Positions 28,605-37,931 are shown, counted from the first letter of the stretch. The stretch: 64,000 nucleotides of DNA from Agrobacterium vaccinii (GCF_021310995.1 NZ_CP054150.1:62001-126000), one strand, 5' to 3'. Translations and numbers: made by a program. The notes: generated from the sequence alone by a model not told the origin.

Positions 28605-28723
28605 CTCCGTCATCCCGCACGTGATGCGGGATCCAGTGTGATCAAGTCCTTGATCACAGAAAGACTCTTTCGCACAGCAGACGCGGTGCTGCTGGATTCC
28701 GGCTCGAGGCCGGAATGACGGAG
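28605..28723. repeat. Rhizobial intergenic palindromic repeat with several hairpins
   Basis: The element is bounded by an inverted repeat, CTCCGTCAT (28605-28613) and ATGACGGAG (28715-28723). Inside are perfect hairpins: CCCGCA/TGCGGG (28614-28630), GTGATCAAG/CTTGATCAC (28638-28657) and ATTCCGGC/GCCGGAAT (28696-28716). This layout of GTCATCCCG and CCGGAATGAC ends with internal stems is that of the dispersed intergenic mosaic or RIME-type elements of Rhizobiaceae. It lies between fabI and the convergent lactone isomerase gene. Confidence 0.75.
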
Positions 28724-28752
28724 AGTGTAAACGGGTCATTTGCATTTTCGCA

Positions 28753-29619
28753 TTAGACCGTGCCGAAACCAAACAACTCTTCCGGGTTGGTCACCAGCGC
28801 CTTTCGGCGGGCCTCGTCCGAAGGCAACCACGACAATACGGTATCCATGAGATCGGCATCGTCAGGATACTCTTCCTTCGTCTTGGCATTGTTGTGCGGC
28901 CAATTGGTGCCCCAGATGATGCGATCCGGTGCATAGGTGGCGATGTCATGGGCAACGGCTGCGATGTCTTCGAAGTCAGGCCCACCGGAATGGCTGGACT
29001 CGTAGCAGCCAGCAAATTTGAACCAGCAATTGCCTTTGTCGATCAACCGCTTCAGCGCTGCGATCTGCGGGCTGTCCGGCGTCACGCCTGCGAAGAACTT
29101 GCCGTGATGGTCCAGTATCCAGCGGCTTTTGATGGCGCCGAGACGTGTCTCGTGGTCGAGAATGTTGGAGCCGTCGAGCTGAACTGCGATGCACCAGCCG
29201 AGTTCCTGCGCAAGACTATCGACCTCTTCCAGATGGCTGAGATCGACAGCACCACCCGGCAGATCCATGATCCGTGCTCCAACGACACCCACATCGCAAA
29301 GCTCCTGCAGTTCGTCGAGGGGTGTATCACGCGTAATGACGGCAACGCCGCGCGCCATAGTGCCCATGGCCCGCAGACAGGCGATGAGATTGCCGTTATC
29401 GCGTTGATGAGCATTGCCCTGCGTGATGACGACACGATCGATGCCGAGCCAGTTCATCAGACGGCGGTACTCATCCGGCCCCGGCGTGCCCTCGGGAACA
29501 GGTGGACCACCTGCCTGCTGGGGAAAGCCCGGCAAATACATGTGCATCTGCGTATCGATCGTGCCCCTCGGCACGGTCACGCGTGGCGACCGACCTTCGA
29601 ATGTTCTGGTGATGGTCAT
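28753..29619 (-). CDS. Amidohydrolase-2 family lactonase, probable D-galactarolactone isomerase
   Basis: This 288-residue member of the amidohydrolase superfamily closely resembles, from memory, the A. tumefaciens GLI enzyme, which converts D-galactaro-1,5-lactone to the 1,4-lactone in galacturonate oxidation. Shared features are the start RGTIDTQMHMYLPGFP, YRRLMNWLGIDRVVITQGNAHQRDNGN, VGARIMDLPGGAV, WILDHHGKFF and IIWGTNWPHN. An ideal ribosome binding site, GGAGGAG, precedes the ATG at 29619. The other galactarate or galacturonate genes (Udh, Gci) are not adjacent, so the in vivo substrate could differ. A GntR regulator lies upstream on the same strand. Confidence 0.75.
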   Translation of the reverse strand: MTITRTFEGRSPRVTVPRGTIDTQMHMYLPGFPQQAGGPPVPEGTPGPDEYRRLMNWLGIDRVVITQGNAHQRDNGNLIACLRAMGTMARGVAVITRDTPLDELQELCDVGVVGARIMDLPGGAVDLSHLEEVDSLAQELGWCIAVQLDGSNILDHETRLGAIKSRWILDHHGKFFAGVTPDSPQIAALKRLIDKGNCWFKFAGCYESSHSGGPDFEDIAAVAHDIATYAPDRIIWGTNWPHNNAKTKEEYPDDADLMDTVLSWLPSDEARRKALVTNPEELFGFGTV

Positions 29620-29709
29620 GATTCTCCTCCGGGCGAAAACGCCCCCTCGATTTGGCGCGACGGGCGCGTGCCCTCCACGGACGCCACCGCGCTCACCTTC
29701 CTTACTTGA

Positions 29710-30519
29710 TTAGCGGTCCGTCTGCCGCAGCATGGCACGATAGCGCTGCTGGCTGCCCTTCAGATGCTGGCGCATGGCTTCCCGGGCGGCAGCTGCGTCT
29801 CCATCCGAGATGGCGTTGACGATGACCTCATGCTCCTTTTGAAGCTGCTGAAGGTAGGACGCGGCTGTTTTCTCGGACTGTGACGAGCGCAGGGCTGCGC
29901 GCGGAATGACGTTCTGGCCCATCACTTCCAGGAACTCACGGAAGCGCGGATTGTTGGTGGCGTCGGCAATAGCGAGATGCAGCTTGAAATCCGCCTCCGA
30001 TGTCGGCTCGCTGTTTTCGATGCAAGTCTGCACGGCCGACAGACAGCGCATGATCGCTTCTTCCTGGGCGGGCGAGCGGCGAACGGCAGCAAGTTCGGCG
30101 GCTTCGGTTTCGACGGCTGCGCGCAGTTCAAGCAATTCGATGATCGATGAAATGCGGTCGTGATCCACATCCTGAAAAGGCTGGGGTTGCTGCGTCGGCA
30201 GCGTCAATACGAATATGCCTGCGCCGTGGCGGGCTTCCACCAGCTTGTCTGCACGCAATGCTGCGACAGCTTCACGCACGACGGTCCTGCTGACCTTGTA
30301 GAGTTCCGTCAGGCCCGCCTCGCTGGGCAGCTTGTCTCCCGGCTTGTATTCTCCAGACAAGATGGCGTGCCGCAGCGCATCTGCCGTCTGGCTGACGAGC
30401 GAGCCACCGGAACGACCGATTGAGGATTGTTCTTTCACGCCGCTTTCGGCGGTTTCATGGACGCTGGCCAAAATGAACTCCGGGCAATTCGAGACATCGC
30501 TGACGCGCGTCGTCTCCAT
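29710..30519 (-). CDS. GntR/FadR-type transcriptional regulator with FCD domain
   Basis: This 269-residue protein has the winged-helix GntR domain at residues about 40-105 (GEYKPGDKLPSEAGLTELYKV, then SRTVVREAVAALRADKLVE and RHGAGIFV). A helical FCD ligand-binding domain follows, with the metal-ligand pattern around FKLHLAIADATNNPRF. The FCD subgroup commonly senses sugar acids. The adjacent GLI-like gene begins 90 bases downstream on the same strand, so the regulator probably controls or is co-transcribed with it. The N-terminal 35 residues are not conserved and the true start may be later. Confidence 0.85.
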   Translation of the reverse strand: METTRVSDVSNCPEFILASVHETAESGVKEQSSIGRSGGSLVSQTADALRHAILSGEYKPGDKLPSEAGLTELYKVSRTVVREAVAALRADKLVEARHGAGIFVLTLPTQQPQPFQDVDHDRISSIIELLELRAAVETEAAELAAVRRSPAQEEAIMRCLSAVQTCIENSEPTSEADFKLHLAIADATNNPRFREFLEVMGQNVIPRAALRSSQSEKTAASYLQQLQKEHEVIVNAISDGDAAAAREAMRQHLKGSQQRYRAMLRQTDR

Positions 30520-30754
30520 TATTGATTAAGATTTCTGCAAATATCCCGTAAATGCGGGGAATTGGCAATATTTATATTATTTCCAGCATCCATTGATATG
30601 ATCTCCGGCTGCTGGCTCTGAACGCCAAATCACACTGATACTGGAAATGCAAAGTTTTCAGGAAAGACAATTTAAACGAAGCCGCGCTACAGTTCTATCG
30701 CATAAAAGCTTTGCGGCAGACATGCTTTCCCGTCATGAAGATAGAAAAAGCTCT

Positions 30755-31339
30755 ATGCGATCACTGTTTTCCAAAGCAAAATTGGCTCGGAAATTTGCAC
30801 GCTCGCGCGATGGCGCAGCGGCTATCGAGTTCGCTATTCTTGCCATTCCCTATTTTCTCATCGTTTTTGCCACGATCGAAACCTTTCTGGCCATGATGGG
30901 CGAGCAGCTTGTGTCCAATGCCACCGACACGATGGCGCGCAGATTGCGCACCGGGCAGATTGCCAGCACGATCACAAGGGACGAGTTCAGGAAGCAATTC
31001 TGCGCGGAAGTGTCTATCCTCATTACCTGCTCGACGGATGAGATCAGGACGCCGAAAAAACTCTACATCGATCTTAGAAAGTTCTCGACCTTTGCCGATA
31101 TTCCAAAGACGGTTCCGTTGATGCTGAACGGTCAGTTCTACGATCTAGACGAATCGGCGTTCGGGTTTTCGCCGGGTGGGCCCAAAACGATCAACATGCT
31201 GAGGGTCTATTACCGCTGGCAGGTAACCACGGATCTGGTCCGCCCATTCCTCACCAGAATTCGCCCTAAAGATGGCTCCATGCCCTCGCATTTTCTGATC
31301 GTCGCGACGGACGCCTACCTCAATGAGGCCTATCAGTGA
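30755..31339 (+). CDS. TadE-like pilus assembly protein, first of a pair
   Basis: This 194-residue protein (start taken as the ATG at 30755; ATGs at 30722 and 30647 would lengthen it by 11 or 36 residues, all with weak ribosome binding sites) has the TadE/TadF pseudopilin layout. A basic N-terminus is followed by DGAAAIEFAILAIPYFLIVF, with the conserved glutamate inside the membrane helix, then a periplasmic domain with two cysteines near residue 90 (QFCAEVSILITCST). TadE-type minor pseudopilins work with the Flp/Tad pilus machinery. The core tad genes tadABC are about 30 kb away at the window end. Confidence 0.75.
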   Translation: MRSLFSKAKLARKFARSRDGAAAIEFAILAIPYFLIVFATIETFLAMMGEQLVSNATDTMARRLRTGQIASTITRDEFRKQFCAEVSILITCSTDEIRTPKKLYIDLRKFSTFADIPKTVPLMLNGQFYDLDESAFGFSPGGPKTINMLRVYYRWQVTTDLVRPFLTRIRPKDGSMPSHFLIVATDAYLNEAYQ

Positions 31340-31349
31340 GGGCGCGGAT

Positions 31350-31931
31350 ATGAAAAGCGGGATATCTTCCATTCTTCGCAAATTTATAGAGACACTGACG
31401 CGCCTCAAACGTGACCGCCGGGGCGTCGGCGCGGTGGAGTTTGCGATTGTCTTCCCGCTTCTCGTTGCCCTCTACATCACGGCCTTCGAGCTGACGATCG
31501 GCTTTAGCATCTACAAGCGCGCCACGCGCGCTGCCGGTGCCATCGCCGATCTGGTATCCCAGCCTCAGACGGTCAACAAGGCCTATCTCGGCACGATGAG
31601 AGATGTGGCCGGTGCCATATTCGTGCCCTATAAAACGACGGGAATGAAGTTGAAGATCACCGGCATACAGGTCGATGCCAACAAGGTGGCGAAAGTCAGT
31701 TGGTCATGGGATGAGAGCGACCGAAAGCCCTATCCTGTCAATTCCATCGTCAACATTCCCGCCAACCTGAGACAGGCCAATGCCTTTCTCATCCACGCGG
31801 AACTGACCGTGCCACACACATTGCTCATGGTGATGTCGACACTGTCGTCGAAACTGACACCGATCACCATCGGGCGCGACTATTACTTCGCCAAGCGTGA
31901 AGCTGACCCGATTACCTGCTCAGACTGCTGA
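31350..31931 (+). CDS. TadE-like pilus assembly protein, second of a pair
   Basis: This 193-residue protein from the ATG at 31350 (GAGGG ribosome binding site) begins ten bases after its partner's stop. It has the TadE helix RRGVGAVEFAIVFPLLVALYITAFELTIGFSIYKRA, with the glutamate after the GVGAVE processing-like site, then a short periplasmic domain ending in a C-terminal cysteine pair (TCSDC). TadE-TadE or TadE-TadF pairs in tandem are common, so these two likely form a heteromer in the pilus assembly complex. A strong terminator follows at 31960-31997. Confidence 0.75.
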   Translation: MKSGISSILRKFIETLTRLKRDRRGVGAVEFAIVFPLLVALYITAFELTIGFSIYKRATRAAGAIADLVSQPQTVNKAYLGTMRDVAGAIFVPYKTTGMKLKITGIQVDANKVAKVSWSWDESDRKPYPVNSIVNIPANLRQANAFLIHAELTVPHTLLMVMSTLSSKLTPITIGRDYYFAKREADPITCSDC

Positions 31932-31959
31932 GCGTATGTGAAGCACGTTCGTAGATGAT

Positions 31960-31997
31960 AAAAAGCCGCGACCACTTTTCAGCAGTCGCGGCTTTTT
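31960..31997. terminator. Strong bidirectional terminator between the TadE pair and the MHS transporter
   Basis: AAAAAGCCGCGAC (31960-31972) pairs perfectly with GTCGCGGCTTTTT (31985-31997) around a 12-base loop, giving 13 bp and A/T-runs on both sides. It separates two convergent genes. Confidence 0.93.
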
Positions 31998-32017
31998 CAT
32001 TCATATAGTTCTGCCAC

Positions 32018-33340
32018 TTAGTCCGCCGGCATGTCCAGTGTTCGGCTGAAGTAGAGCGCGACGATGGTGCAGAGCGCGCCGGACAGAAGATAGATGCCCA
32101 CCGCAAACAGGCCGAACTTGGACGAGAAGCCGAGCGCCACGAGCGGTGCAAATCCTGCACCGATCAGCCACGAAATATCAGACGTCAGTGACGCGCCGGT
32201 ATAGCGGTACTCGCGGCTGAACCTGGAGGCGAGGGCTCCACCCGACTGTCCGAAGGAAAGACCAAGCAGAGCAAAGCCGATAAGGACGAAGAGATAACGG
32301 CCGATATCGCCAGATGACAACAGAACCGGCGCTATGAAGCTGAAAACCGCGATAAGACAGGCCGCGATACCGATCAGCTTGCGACGACCGATTTTATCCG
32401 AGAGCACGCCGGAAACGACAATCATGCCGCCAGCGATAATGGCGCTGACGAACTGCACGAACAGAAAGTCTGATACCCTCTGGTTCGTGTTGAGCGATAC
32501 CCAGCTAAGCGGAAACACCGTGACGAGGTGGAAGAGTGCAAAGCTTGCCAGCGGCACGAAGGCACCTGTCAGAACCACGCGTGATTGGTTGCGCAGCATC
32601 TCGAACATCGGCTTCGGCTCCAACTCATGCTGTTGCAGCATGGTCTGGAACTCTGGCGTCACGATCATGCGCAGCCGGGCAAACAGTGCCAGAACGTTGA
32701 GCGCGAGTGCGACGAAGAACGGGAAGCGCCAGCCCCAGGCGAGGAACTCCGGGTTGGACAGCTGCGTGGTGAAGATGATGAAGAAGGCGCTTGCCAAGCC
32801 AAAGCCCATGGCTGCACCCAATTGCGGCATCATCGCATACCAGCCGCGCTGCTTCTCCGGCGCATTCATGGCAAGCAACGATACCAAGCCATCCCACGCG
32901 CCACCCAGGCCAATGCCCTGGCCGATACGGAACAAAGCCAGAAGAAGAGGCGCGAGCATGCCTGCATCCGCATAGGAGGGCAGGAAGCTGATGGCCATGG
33001 TGGAGCCACAGAGAGTGAAGAGCGCGAGTGTCAGTTTGACGGCGCGGCCGAATTTGCGGTCAACCTGAAGGAAAAGCAGGGAACCGATGGGCCGTGCAAT
33101 GAACGCAAGCGAGAAGACGGCGAAGGAATAAAGTGTTGCGGTCAGCGGATCGACGAAGGAGAAGAAGACGTGAGGGAAGACCAGCGCAGATGCGATGGCA
33201 TAGACGAAAAAGTCGAAGAATTCCGTCATTCTGGCGAGAATAACCGCGATCGTAATGCGATCCGGGTCTACAGCCACCGGCGTTGTCGGTTGGCCTTTGC
33301 GCCCATTGTGGTCCGTATAGGACGTATCGGTGTAGCTCAT
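32018..33340 (-). CDS. MFS transporter, metabolite:H+ symporter (MHS) family
   Basis: This 440-residue protein from the ATG at 33340 (excellent AGGAGGG ribosome binding site) has twelve membrane segments. It carries MHS-family signatures: an opening EFFDFFVYAIASALVFP in helix 1, FARPIGSLLFLQVDRKFGRA in the helix 2-3 loop, and RIGQGIGLGGAWDGL in helix 4. MHS members carry small carboxylates, betaine or shikimate; the substrate here is not identifiable. It is divergent from cyoA. Confidence 0.85.
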   Translation of the reverse strand: MSYTDTSYTDHNGRKGQPTTPVAVDPDRITIAVILARMTEFFDFFVYAIASALVFPHVFFSFVDPLTATLYSFAVFSLAFIARPIGSLLFLQVDRKFGRAVKLTLALFTLCGSTMAISFLPSYADAGMLAPLLLALFRIGQGIGLGGAWDGLVSLLAMNAPEKQRGWYAMMPQLGAAMGFGLASAFFIIFTTQLSNPEFLAWGWRFPFFVALALNVLALFARLRMIVTPEFQTMLQQHELEPKPMFEMLRNQSRVVLTGAFVPLASFALFHLVTVFPLSWVSLNTNQRVSDFLFVQFVSAIIAGGMIVVSGVLSDKIGRRKLIGIAACLIAVFSFIAPVLLSSGDIGRYLFVLIGFALLGLSFGQSGGALASRFSREYRYTGASLTSDISWLIGAGFAPLVALGFSSKFGLFAVGIYLLSGALCTIVALYFSRTLDMPAD

Positions 33341-33653
33341 AAATTCCCTCCTGCGTATGGGCATGCCATGACCATAACGACCGACGCTCCTCTATCGCCG
33401 ACGTTATGCGACGGATTGTCACACAGGGGTTCAAGGGCGTCAAATGAAGATTACAGATGAGGGGTTGCTCGCACGCTATCCTATGAGATAATGGCTCATT
33501 CTCTGCGTTCCGGTGCCCCTCCGAGCGCCGCAATGATTGCGGTTCGAAAACTTATGTTGCACCGCGACAAACTACCTCATGTCATTTATGACGTTTGATA
33601 AGTATACGCCACAATACCAAAAACAGTACGAGTACCAGAACGTGCGCACGCTC
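33341..33653. other. Intergenic region between the MHS transporter and cyoA
   Basis: These 313 bases hold no convincing gene. Two weak inverted repeats are visible: ATGAG/CTCAT with a seven-base gap (33483-33499) and GTCAT/ATGAC with a two-base gap (33581-33592). They could be operator sites for the divergent transporter and cyo promoters. I could not assign FNR, RegA or other boxes with confidence. Confidence 0.3.
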
Positions 33654-34742
33654 ATGAAAATTCCATCTGCCCTCCTGGCCATTTCGTCTCTGCTGCTGTT
33701 AAGCGGCTGCGATCTCGTTGTGATGAATCCTTCGGGTGATATCGCCGTCCAGCAGCGCGACCTCATCATCACCTCCACCGTGTTGATGCTCCTCATCATC
33801 GTTCCGGTCCTTGCTCTCACGCTGTTCTTTGCGTGGAAGTACCGCGCATCCGCCAAGGCGGAGGATTACGATCCGGAATGGCACCACTCCACGCGTCTCG
33901 AAATGGTCATCTGGTCTGCGCCGGTCGCGATCATTCTGATGCTCGGCACCGTGACGTGGATTTCCACGCACCGTCTCGATCCTTACCGCCCGATCGAACG
34001 CATCGATCAGGACCGTCAGGTCACCGCCGACATGAAGCCGATCACGGTCGAAGTCGTGGCGATGGACTGGAAGTGGCTGTTCTTCTACCCGGAACTGGGC
34101 ATTGGCAGCGTCAATGAATTTGCAGCGCCCGTCGATGTTCCCATCAACTTCAAGATCACCGGCACCACGGCGATGAACTCGTTCTTCGTGCCAGCGCTTG
34201 CCGGTCAGATCTACGCCATGGGCGGCATGCAGACCAAGCTTCACGCTGTGATCAACAAGGAAGGCGTCTATGACGGCTTCTCGGCCAACTTCTCCGGTCC
34301 CGGTTTCTCGCACATGCGCTTCAAGTTCCATGGCATGAGCCAGCAGGGCTTCGACCAGTGGGTTGCCAAGGCGAAGGATGGCGGCAAGGGCTTCGGTCGC
34401 ATGGAGTATCTCGAATTCGCAAAGCCGAGCGAGCGCGAGCCCGTGCAGTATTTCGCCAATGTCGATCCAGAGCTTTACGACGCCATCCTCAACCGCTGCG
34501 TCGAGCCCAACAAGCTGTGCATGCGTGACATGATGCACATCGACGCCAATGGCGGCGGCGGCAAGGAAGGCATCGATATCGCAAAGGCGCTGAACTCCGT
34601 GGTCTGCACGCCGCTTTCGCCTTACGGCGTCGCGTCCGGCCCACAGTCTGTACCGGCGGCCATCGAAGGCCAGACATTCGAACCGGCAGCTCTGCCCGAT
34701 ACGAAGGCAGCACTGCCGTCCGCAGGCAAAAGCGCGGGCTGA
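33654..34742 (+). CDS. cyoA: Ubiquinol oxidase (cytochrome bo type) subunit II, CyoA
   Basis: CyoA is the lipid-anchored subunit II of the proton-pumping bo-type quinol oxidase. From the ATG at 33654 it is 362 residues with a lipoprotein signal ending LLSGC (Cys19). Two membrane helices (TSTVLMLLIIVPVLALTLFF; VIWSAPVAIILMLGTVTW) follow, then a periplasmic cupredoxin domain with FFYPELGIGSVNEFAAPVDVP and SFFVPALAGQIYAMGGM. The copper-A cysteines of cytochrome oxidases are missing from that domain, as expected for a quinol oxidase. It is followed by cyoB after 138 bases. Confidence 0.95.
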   Translation: MKIPSALLAISSLLLLSGCDLVVMNPSGDIAVQQRDLIITSTVLMLLIIVPVLALTLFFAWKYRASAKAEDYDPEWHHSTRLEMVIWSAPVAIILMLGTVTWISTHRLDPYRPIERIDQDRQVTADMKPITVEVVAMDWKWLFFYPELGIGSVNEFAAPVDVPINFKITGTTAMNSFFVPALAGQIYAMGGMQTKLHAVINKEGVYDGFSANFSGPGFSHMRFKFHGMSQQGFDQWVAKAKDGGKGFGRMEYLEFAKPSEREPVQYFANVDPELYDAILNRCVEPNKLCMRDMMHIDANGGGGKEGIDIAKALNSVVCTPLSPYGVASGPQSVPAAIEGQTFEPAALPDTKAALPSAGKSAG

Positions 34743-34880
34743 GTGATGAATTGCATGGGGGCCGCGCGAAGTTCGCGCAGCTCTGGGCGTCCCGGTTCGT
34801 CGGGAACGTAGATTCAATGATGTGGGTGCTGCTGTTCGCCAAGTGGACGAACGGCGCCCCGAAAATCGCAAGAGGCTAAA

Positions 34881-36884
34881 ATGGTCGTCAATACCGATCA
34901 AACGTCGTTCCTTTTCGGGAAGCTGACGTGGGAATCCATCCCTTTCCATGAGCCCATTCTGATCGTGACCTTCGCGGTCGTGGCGCTCGGTGGCGCAGCC
35001 GTTCTTGGCGCGCTCACCTACTTCCGGCTCTGGGGCTATCTCTGGAAGGAATGGTTTACATCTATCGATCACAAGAAGATCGGTATCATGTACATCATTC
35101 TGGCCCTCGTCATGCTGCTGCGTGGCTTTGCCGACGCCATCATGATGCGCCTCCAGCAGGCCATCGCCTCTGGCGGTTCCGAAGGTTATCTCAACCCGCA
35201 TCACTACGACCAGATTTTCACCGCCCACGGCGTGATCATGATCTTCTTCATGGCGATGCCGATGATCACCGGTCTGATGAACTATATCATTCCGTTGCAG
35301 ATCGGTGCGCGTGACGTTTCCTTCCCGTTCCTAAACAACTTCTCCTTCTGGATGACCACGGCTGGTGCCGTCATCACCATGATCTCACTGTTCATCGGTG
35401 AATATGCGCAGACCGGTTGGCTGGCCTATCCGCCGCTGTCTGGTATTCAGGGAAGTCCGAGTGTGGGCGTCGACTATTATATCTGGGGCTTGCAGATCGC
35501 TGGTGTGGGAACGACGCTGTCGGGTATCAACCTGATCGTCACCATCATCAAGATGCGCGCGCCGGGCATGACGCTGATGCGCCTGCCTATCTTCGTCTGG
35601 ACATCGCTGTGTTCGAACATCCTGATCGTGGCGTCCTTCCCGATCCTGACCGGCACACTCGCTCTGCTCACGCTCGACCGTTATGTTGGTACGAACTTCT
35701 TCACCAACGATCTCGGTGGCAACCCGATGATGTATGTCAACCTCATCTGGATCTGGGGTCACCCGGAAGTTTACATTCTCGTGCTGCCAGCCTTCGGCAT
35801 CTTCTCCGAGATCGTGTCGACCTTCTCCAACAAGCGCCTGTTCGGTTATGCCTCGATGGTCTATGCGACGGTGGTTATTACCATTCTCGCTTACGTCGTG
35901 TGGCTGCACCACTTCTTCACCATGGGTTCGGGTGCCAGCGTCAATGCCTTCTTCGGCATCACGACGATGATCATCTCGATCCCGACGGGTGCGAAGATCT
36001 TCAACTGGCTGTTCACGATGTACAAGGGTCGCATCACCTTCGATGTGCCGATGCTGTGGGCCATGGGCTTCATGATCACCTTCGTCATCGGCGGCATGAC
36101 GGGCGTTCTGCTCGCTGTTCCTCCTGCTGACTTCGTGCTGCACAACTCGCTGTTCCTGATCGCCCACTTCCACAACACGATCATTGGCGGCGTGGTCTTC
36201 GGTGTTCTGGCTGGTATCGCTTACTGGTATCCGAAGGCTTTTGGTTACCGTCTCGATCCTTTCTGGGGCAAGCTGTCCTTCTGGTTCTGGTTCGTCGGCT
36301 TCTACTTCGCCTTTATGCCGCTCTACGTGCTCGGCCTGATGGGTGTCACTCGCCGCCTCAGCCAGTTCGAAGACACGTCGCTTCAAATCTGGTTCATCGT
36401 TGCCGCCTTCGGTGCATTCCTCATCGCACTCGGTATCGCCTCCTTCCTCATCCAGCTCGTCGTCAGCTTCCTGCGACGCGAAGAGCTGCGTGATGTGACC
36501 GGCGATCCCTACGGTGGTCGTACGCTGGAATGGTCCACGTCTTCGCCGCCGCCTGCCTACAACTTCGCTTTCACGCCGGTCGTGCATGAAATCGATGCCT
36601 GGGCGCACATGAAGAAGCACAATGCGGAGCGTCCGGTCGATGGTTTCATCCCCATCCACATGCCGAAGAACACCGGCACAGGCGTCATCATCAGCGCGAT
36701 CAGCGTCGTTCTCGGCTTTGCCCTGGTGTGGCACATCTGGTGGCTGGCAATCGTATCCTTGGTTGCGATCATCGCGGTCTCCATCGCCCACACCTTCAAC
36801 TACAATCGCGACTATTACATCCCGGTTTCGGATGTGACGGAAGTCGAAGCAGAACGTACGAAGCTGCTGGCAACTCAGGCGTAA
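34881..36884 (+). CDS. cyoB: Ubiquinol oxidase subunit I, CyoB
   Basis: CyoB carries haem b, haem o and copper B and reduces oxygen to water while pumping protons. The 667-residue protein matches the E. coli subunit in length. It shows the low-spin haem histidine in [15 protein letters not shown], the CuB and cross-linked His-Tyr site [27 protein letters not shown], and the haem pair in HFHNTIIGG. The K-channel lysine lies in the [11 protein letters not shown] region. It starts 138 bases after cyoA and four bases before cyoC. Confidence 0.97.
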   Translation: MVVNTDQTSFLFGKLTWESIPFHEPILIVTFAVVALGGAAVLGALTYFRLWGYLWKEWFTSIDHKKIGIMYIILALVMLLRGFADAIMMRLQQAIASGGSEGYLNPHHYDQIFTAHGVIMIFFMAMPMITGLMNYIIPLQIGARDVSFPFLNNFSFWMTTAGAVITMISLFIGEYAQTGWLAYPPLSGIQGSPSVGVDYYIWGLQIAGVGTTLSGINLIVTIIKMRAPGMTLMRLPIFVWTSLCSNILIVASFPILTGTLALLTLDRYVGTNFFTNDLGGNPMMYVNLIWIWGHPEVYILVLPAFGIFSEIVSTFSNKRLFGYASMVYATVVITILAYVVWLHHFFTMGSGASVNAFFGITTMIISIPTGAKIFNWLFTMYKGRITFDVPMLWAMGFMITFVIGGMTGVLLAVPPADFVLHNSLFLIAHFHNTIIGGVVFGVLAGIAYWYPKAFGYRLDPFWGKLSFWFWFVGFYFAFMPLYVLGLMGVTRRLSQFEDTSLQIWFIVAAFGAFLIALGIASFLIQLVVSFLRREELRDVTGDPYGGRTLEWSTSSPPPAYNFAFTPVVHEIDAWAHMKKHNAERPVDGFIPIHMPKNTGTGVIISAISVVLGFALVWHIWWLAIVSLVAIIAVSIAHTFNYNRDYYIPVSDVTEVEAERTKLLATQA

Positions 36885-36888
36885 CAGA

Positions 36889-37515
36889 ATGTCTCAAGCA
36901 CCTGCCCAGAGCGCCAATGGCGCGGAAAAGCCGGTCTTCTACCTGAAGGAAGACCACCACCCGGAAAACGGTACATCCATCGGTTTCTGGCTGTATCTGA
37001 TGAGCGACTGCCTGATCTTCGCAACGCTCTTTGCAACCTATGCCGTCGTCGGTCGCAGCTATGCGGCTGGCCCATCGGGCGCTGATCTGTTCGATCTGAA
37101 ACTGGTAGCGATCAACACCGGTTTCCTTCTCTTCTCATCCATCACCTATGGCTTTGCCATGCTGGAGGCACAGAAGAAGAAGATCAACACGACGCTGATC
37201 TGGCTCGCCATTACCGGCCTGTTCGGTCTCGCCTTCCTCGGGCTGGAACTTTACGAGTTCTACCACCTGATCCACGAGGGTGCGACACCGCAGCGTTCGG
37301 CGTTCCTGTCCGCCTTCTTCGCATTGGTCGGTACGCACGGTCTGCACGTCACTTTTGGCGTCATCTGGCTGGTGACGCTCATGGTGCAGGTCAAGAAGTT
37401 CGGTCTGCATCCTGAAAACATGCGCCGCCTGACGTGCCTGTCCATGTTCTGGCACTTCCTCGACGTGATCTGGATCGGCGTCTTTTCCTTTGTCTATCTG
37501 GTTGGAGTTCTGTGA
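36889..37515 (+). CDS. cyoC: Ubiquinol oxidase subunit III, CyoC
   Basis: This 208-residue protein with five membrane helices stabilises the bo oxidase core. It begins with a short soluble region including EDHHPENGTSIGFWLYLMSD and continues with the conserved FLSAFFALVGTHGLHVTFG and LSMFWHFLDVIWIGVFSFVYL segments. It starts four bases after cyoB, and its stop overlaps the cyoD start by one base. Confidence 0.96.
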   Translation: MSQAPAQSANGAEKPVFYLKEDHHPENGTSIGFWLYLMSDCLIFATLFATYAVVGRSYAAGPSGADLFDLKLVAINTGFLLFSSITYGFAMLEAQKKKINTTLIWLAITGLFGLAFLGLELYEFYHLIHEGATPQRSAFLSAFFALVGTHGLHVTFGVIWLVTLMVQVKKFGLHPENMRRLTCLSMFWHFLDVIWIGVFSFVYLVGVL

Positions 37516-37931
37516 TGAGTGCAAACACACACGACCATAGCCACGATCACGGTCATGCACACACACATGGCGACGATCACCACCACGATAGCGGCGAAGA
37601 TCACGGCTCCTTCAAGAGCTACATGATCGGCTTCATCCTCTCGGTCATCCTGACGGCGATTCCGTTCTGGCTGGTCATGGGCGATGTTCTCGAAAGCCGT
37701 ACCACCACTGTCATCGTCATCATGATCTTCGGCGTGATTCAGGTGTTCGTGCACATGATCTACTTCCTGCACATGAACACCAAGTCGCAGGGCGGCTGGA
37801 CCTTCATGTCGCTGCTGTTCACGCTTGTTGTGGTAATGATCACGCTCGTCGGCTCGCTCTGGGTCATGTACAACATGAACAAGAACATGATGCCGACCAT
37901 GACCATGGAGCAGATGCGCAACATGCCGTAA
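37515..37931 (+). CDS. cyoD: Ubiquinol oxidase subunit IV, CyoD, with histidine-rich N-terminus
   Basis: CyoD is the smallest subunit and assists CuB binding and assembly. From the ATG at 37515 (coupled to cyoC as TGATG) it is 138 residues with three membrane helices, as in E. coli CyoD (about 109 residues). The extra length is a polar N-terminus in which 11 of the first 30 residues are histidine, mixed with aspartate, as in metal-chaperone tails. The core has SYMIGFILSVILTAIPFWLV and FGVIQVFVHMIYFLHMN. A role of the tail in delivering copper to the oxidase is inferred. Confidence 0.93.
   Translation: MSANTHDHSHDHGHAHTHGDDHHHDSGEDHGSFKSYMIGFILSVILTAIPFWLVMGDVLESRTTTVIVIMIFGVIQVFVHMIYFLHMNTKSQGGWTFMSLLFTLVVVMITLVGSLWVMYNMNKNMMPTMTMEQMRNMP

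Noticed and set aside
33699..35228. Minus-strand open frame (509 codons) opposite cyoA and the start of cyoB
   Set aside because: A mirror frame without family features; cyoA has its lipobox, helices and cupredoxin domain on the other strand.
35385..36791. Minus-strand open frame (468 codons) opposite cyoB
   Set aside because: The composition is extremely rich in D, E, R and H, the mirror of membrane-protein codons, and it is antisense to a complete cyoB.
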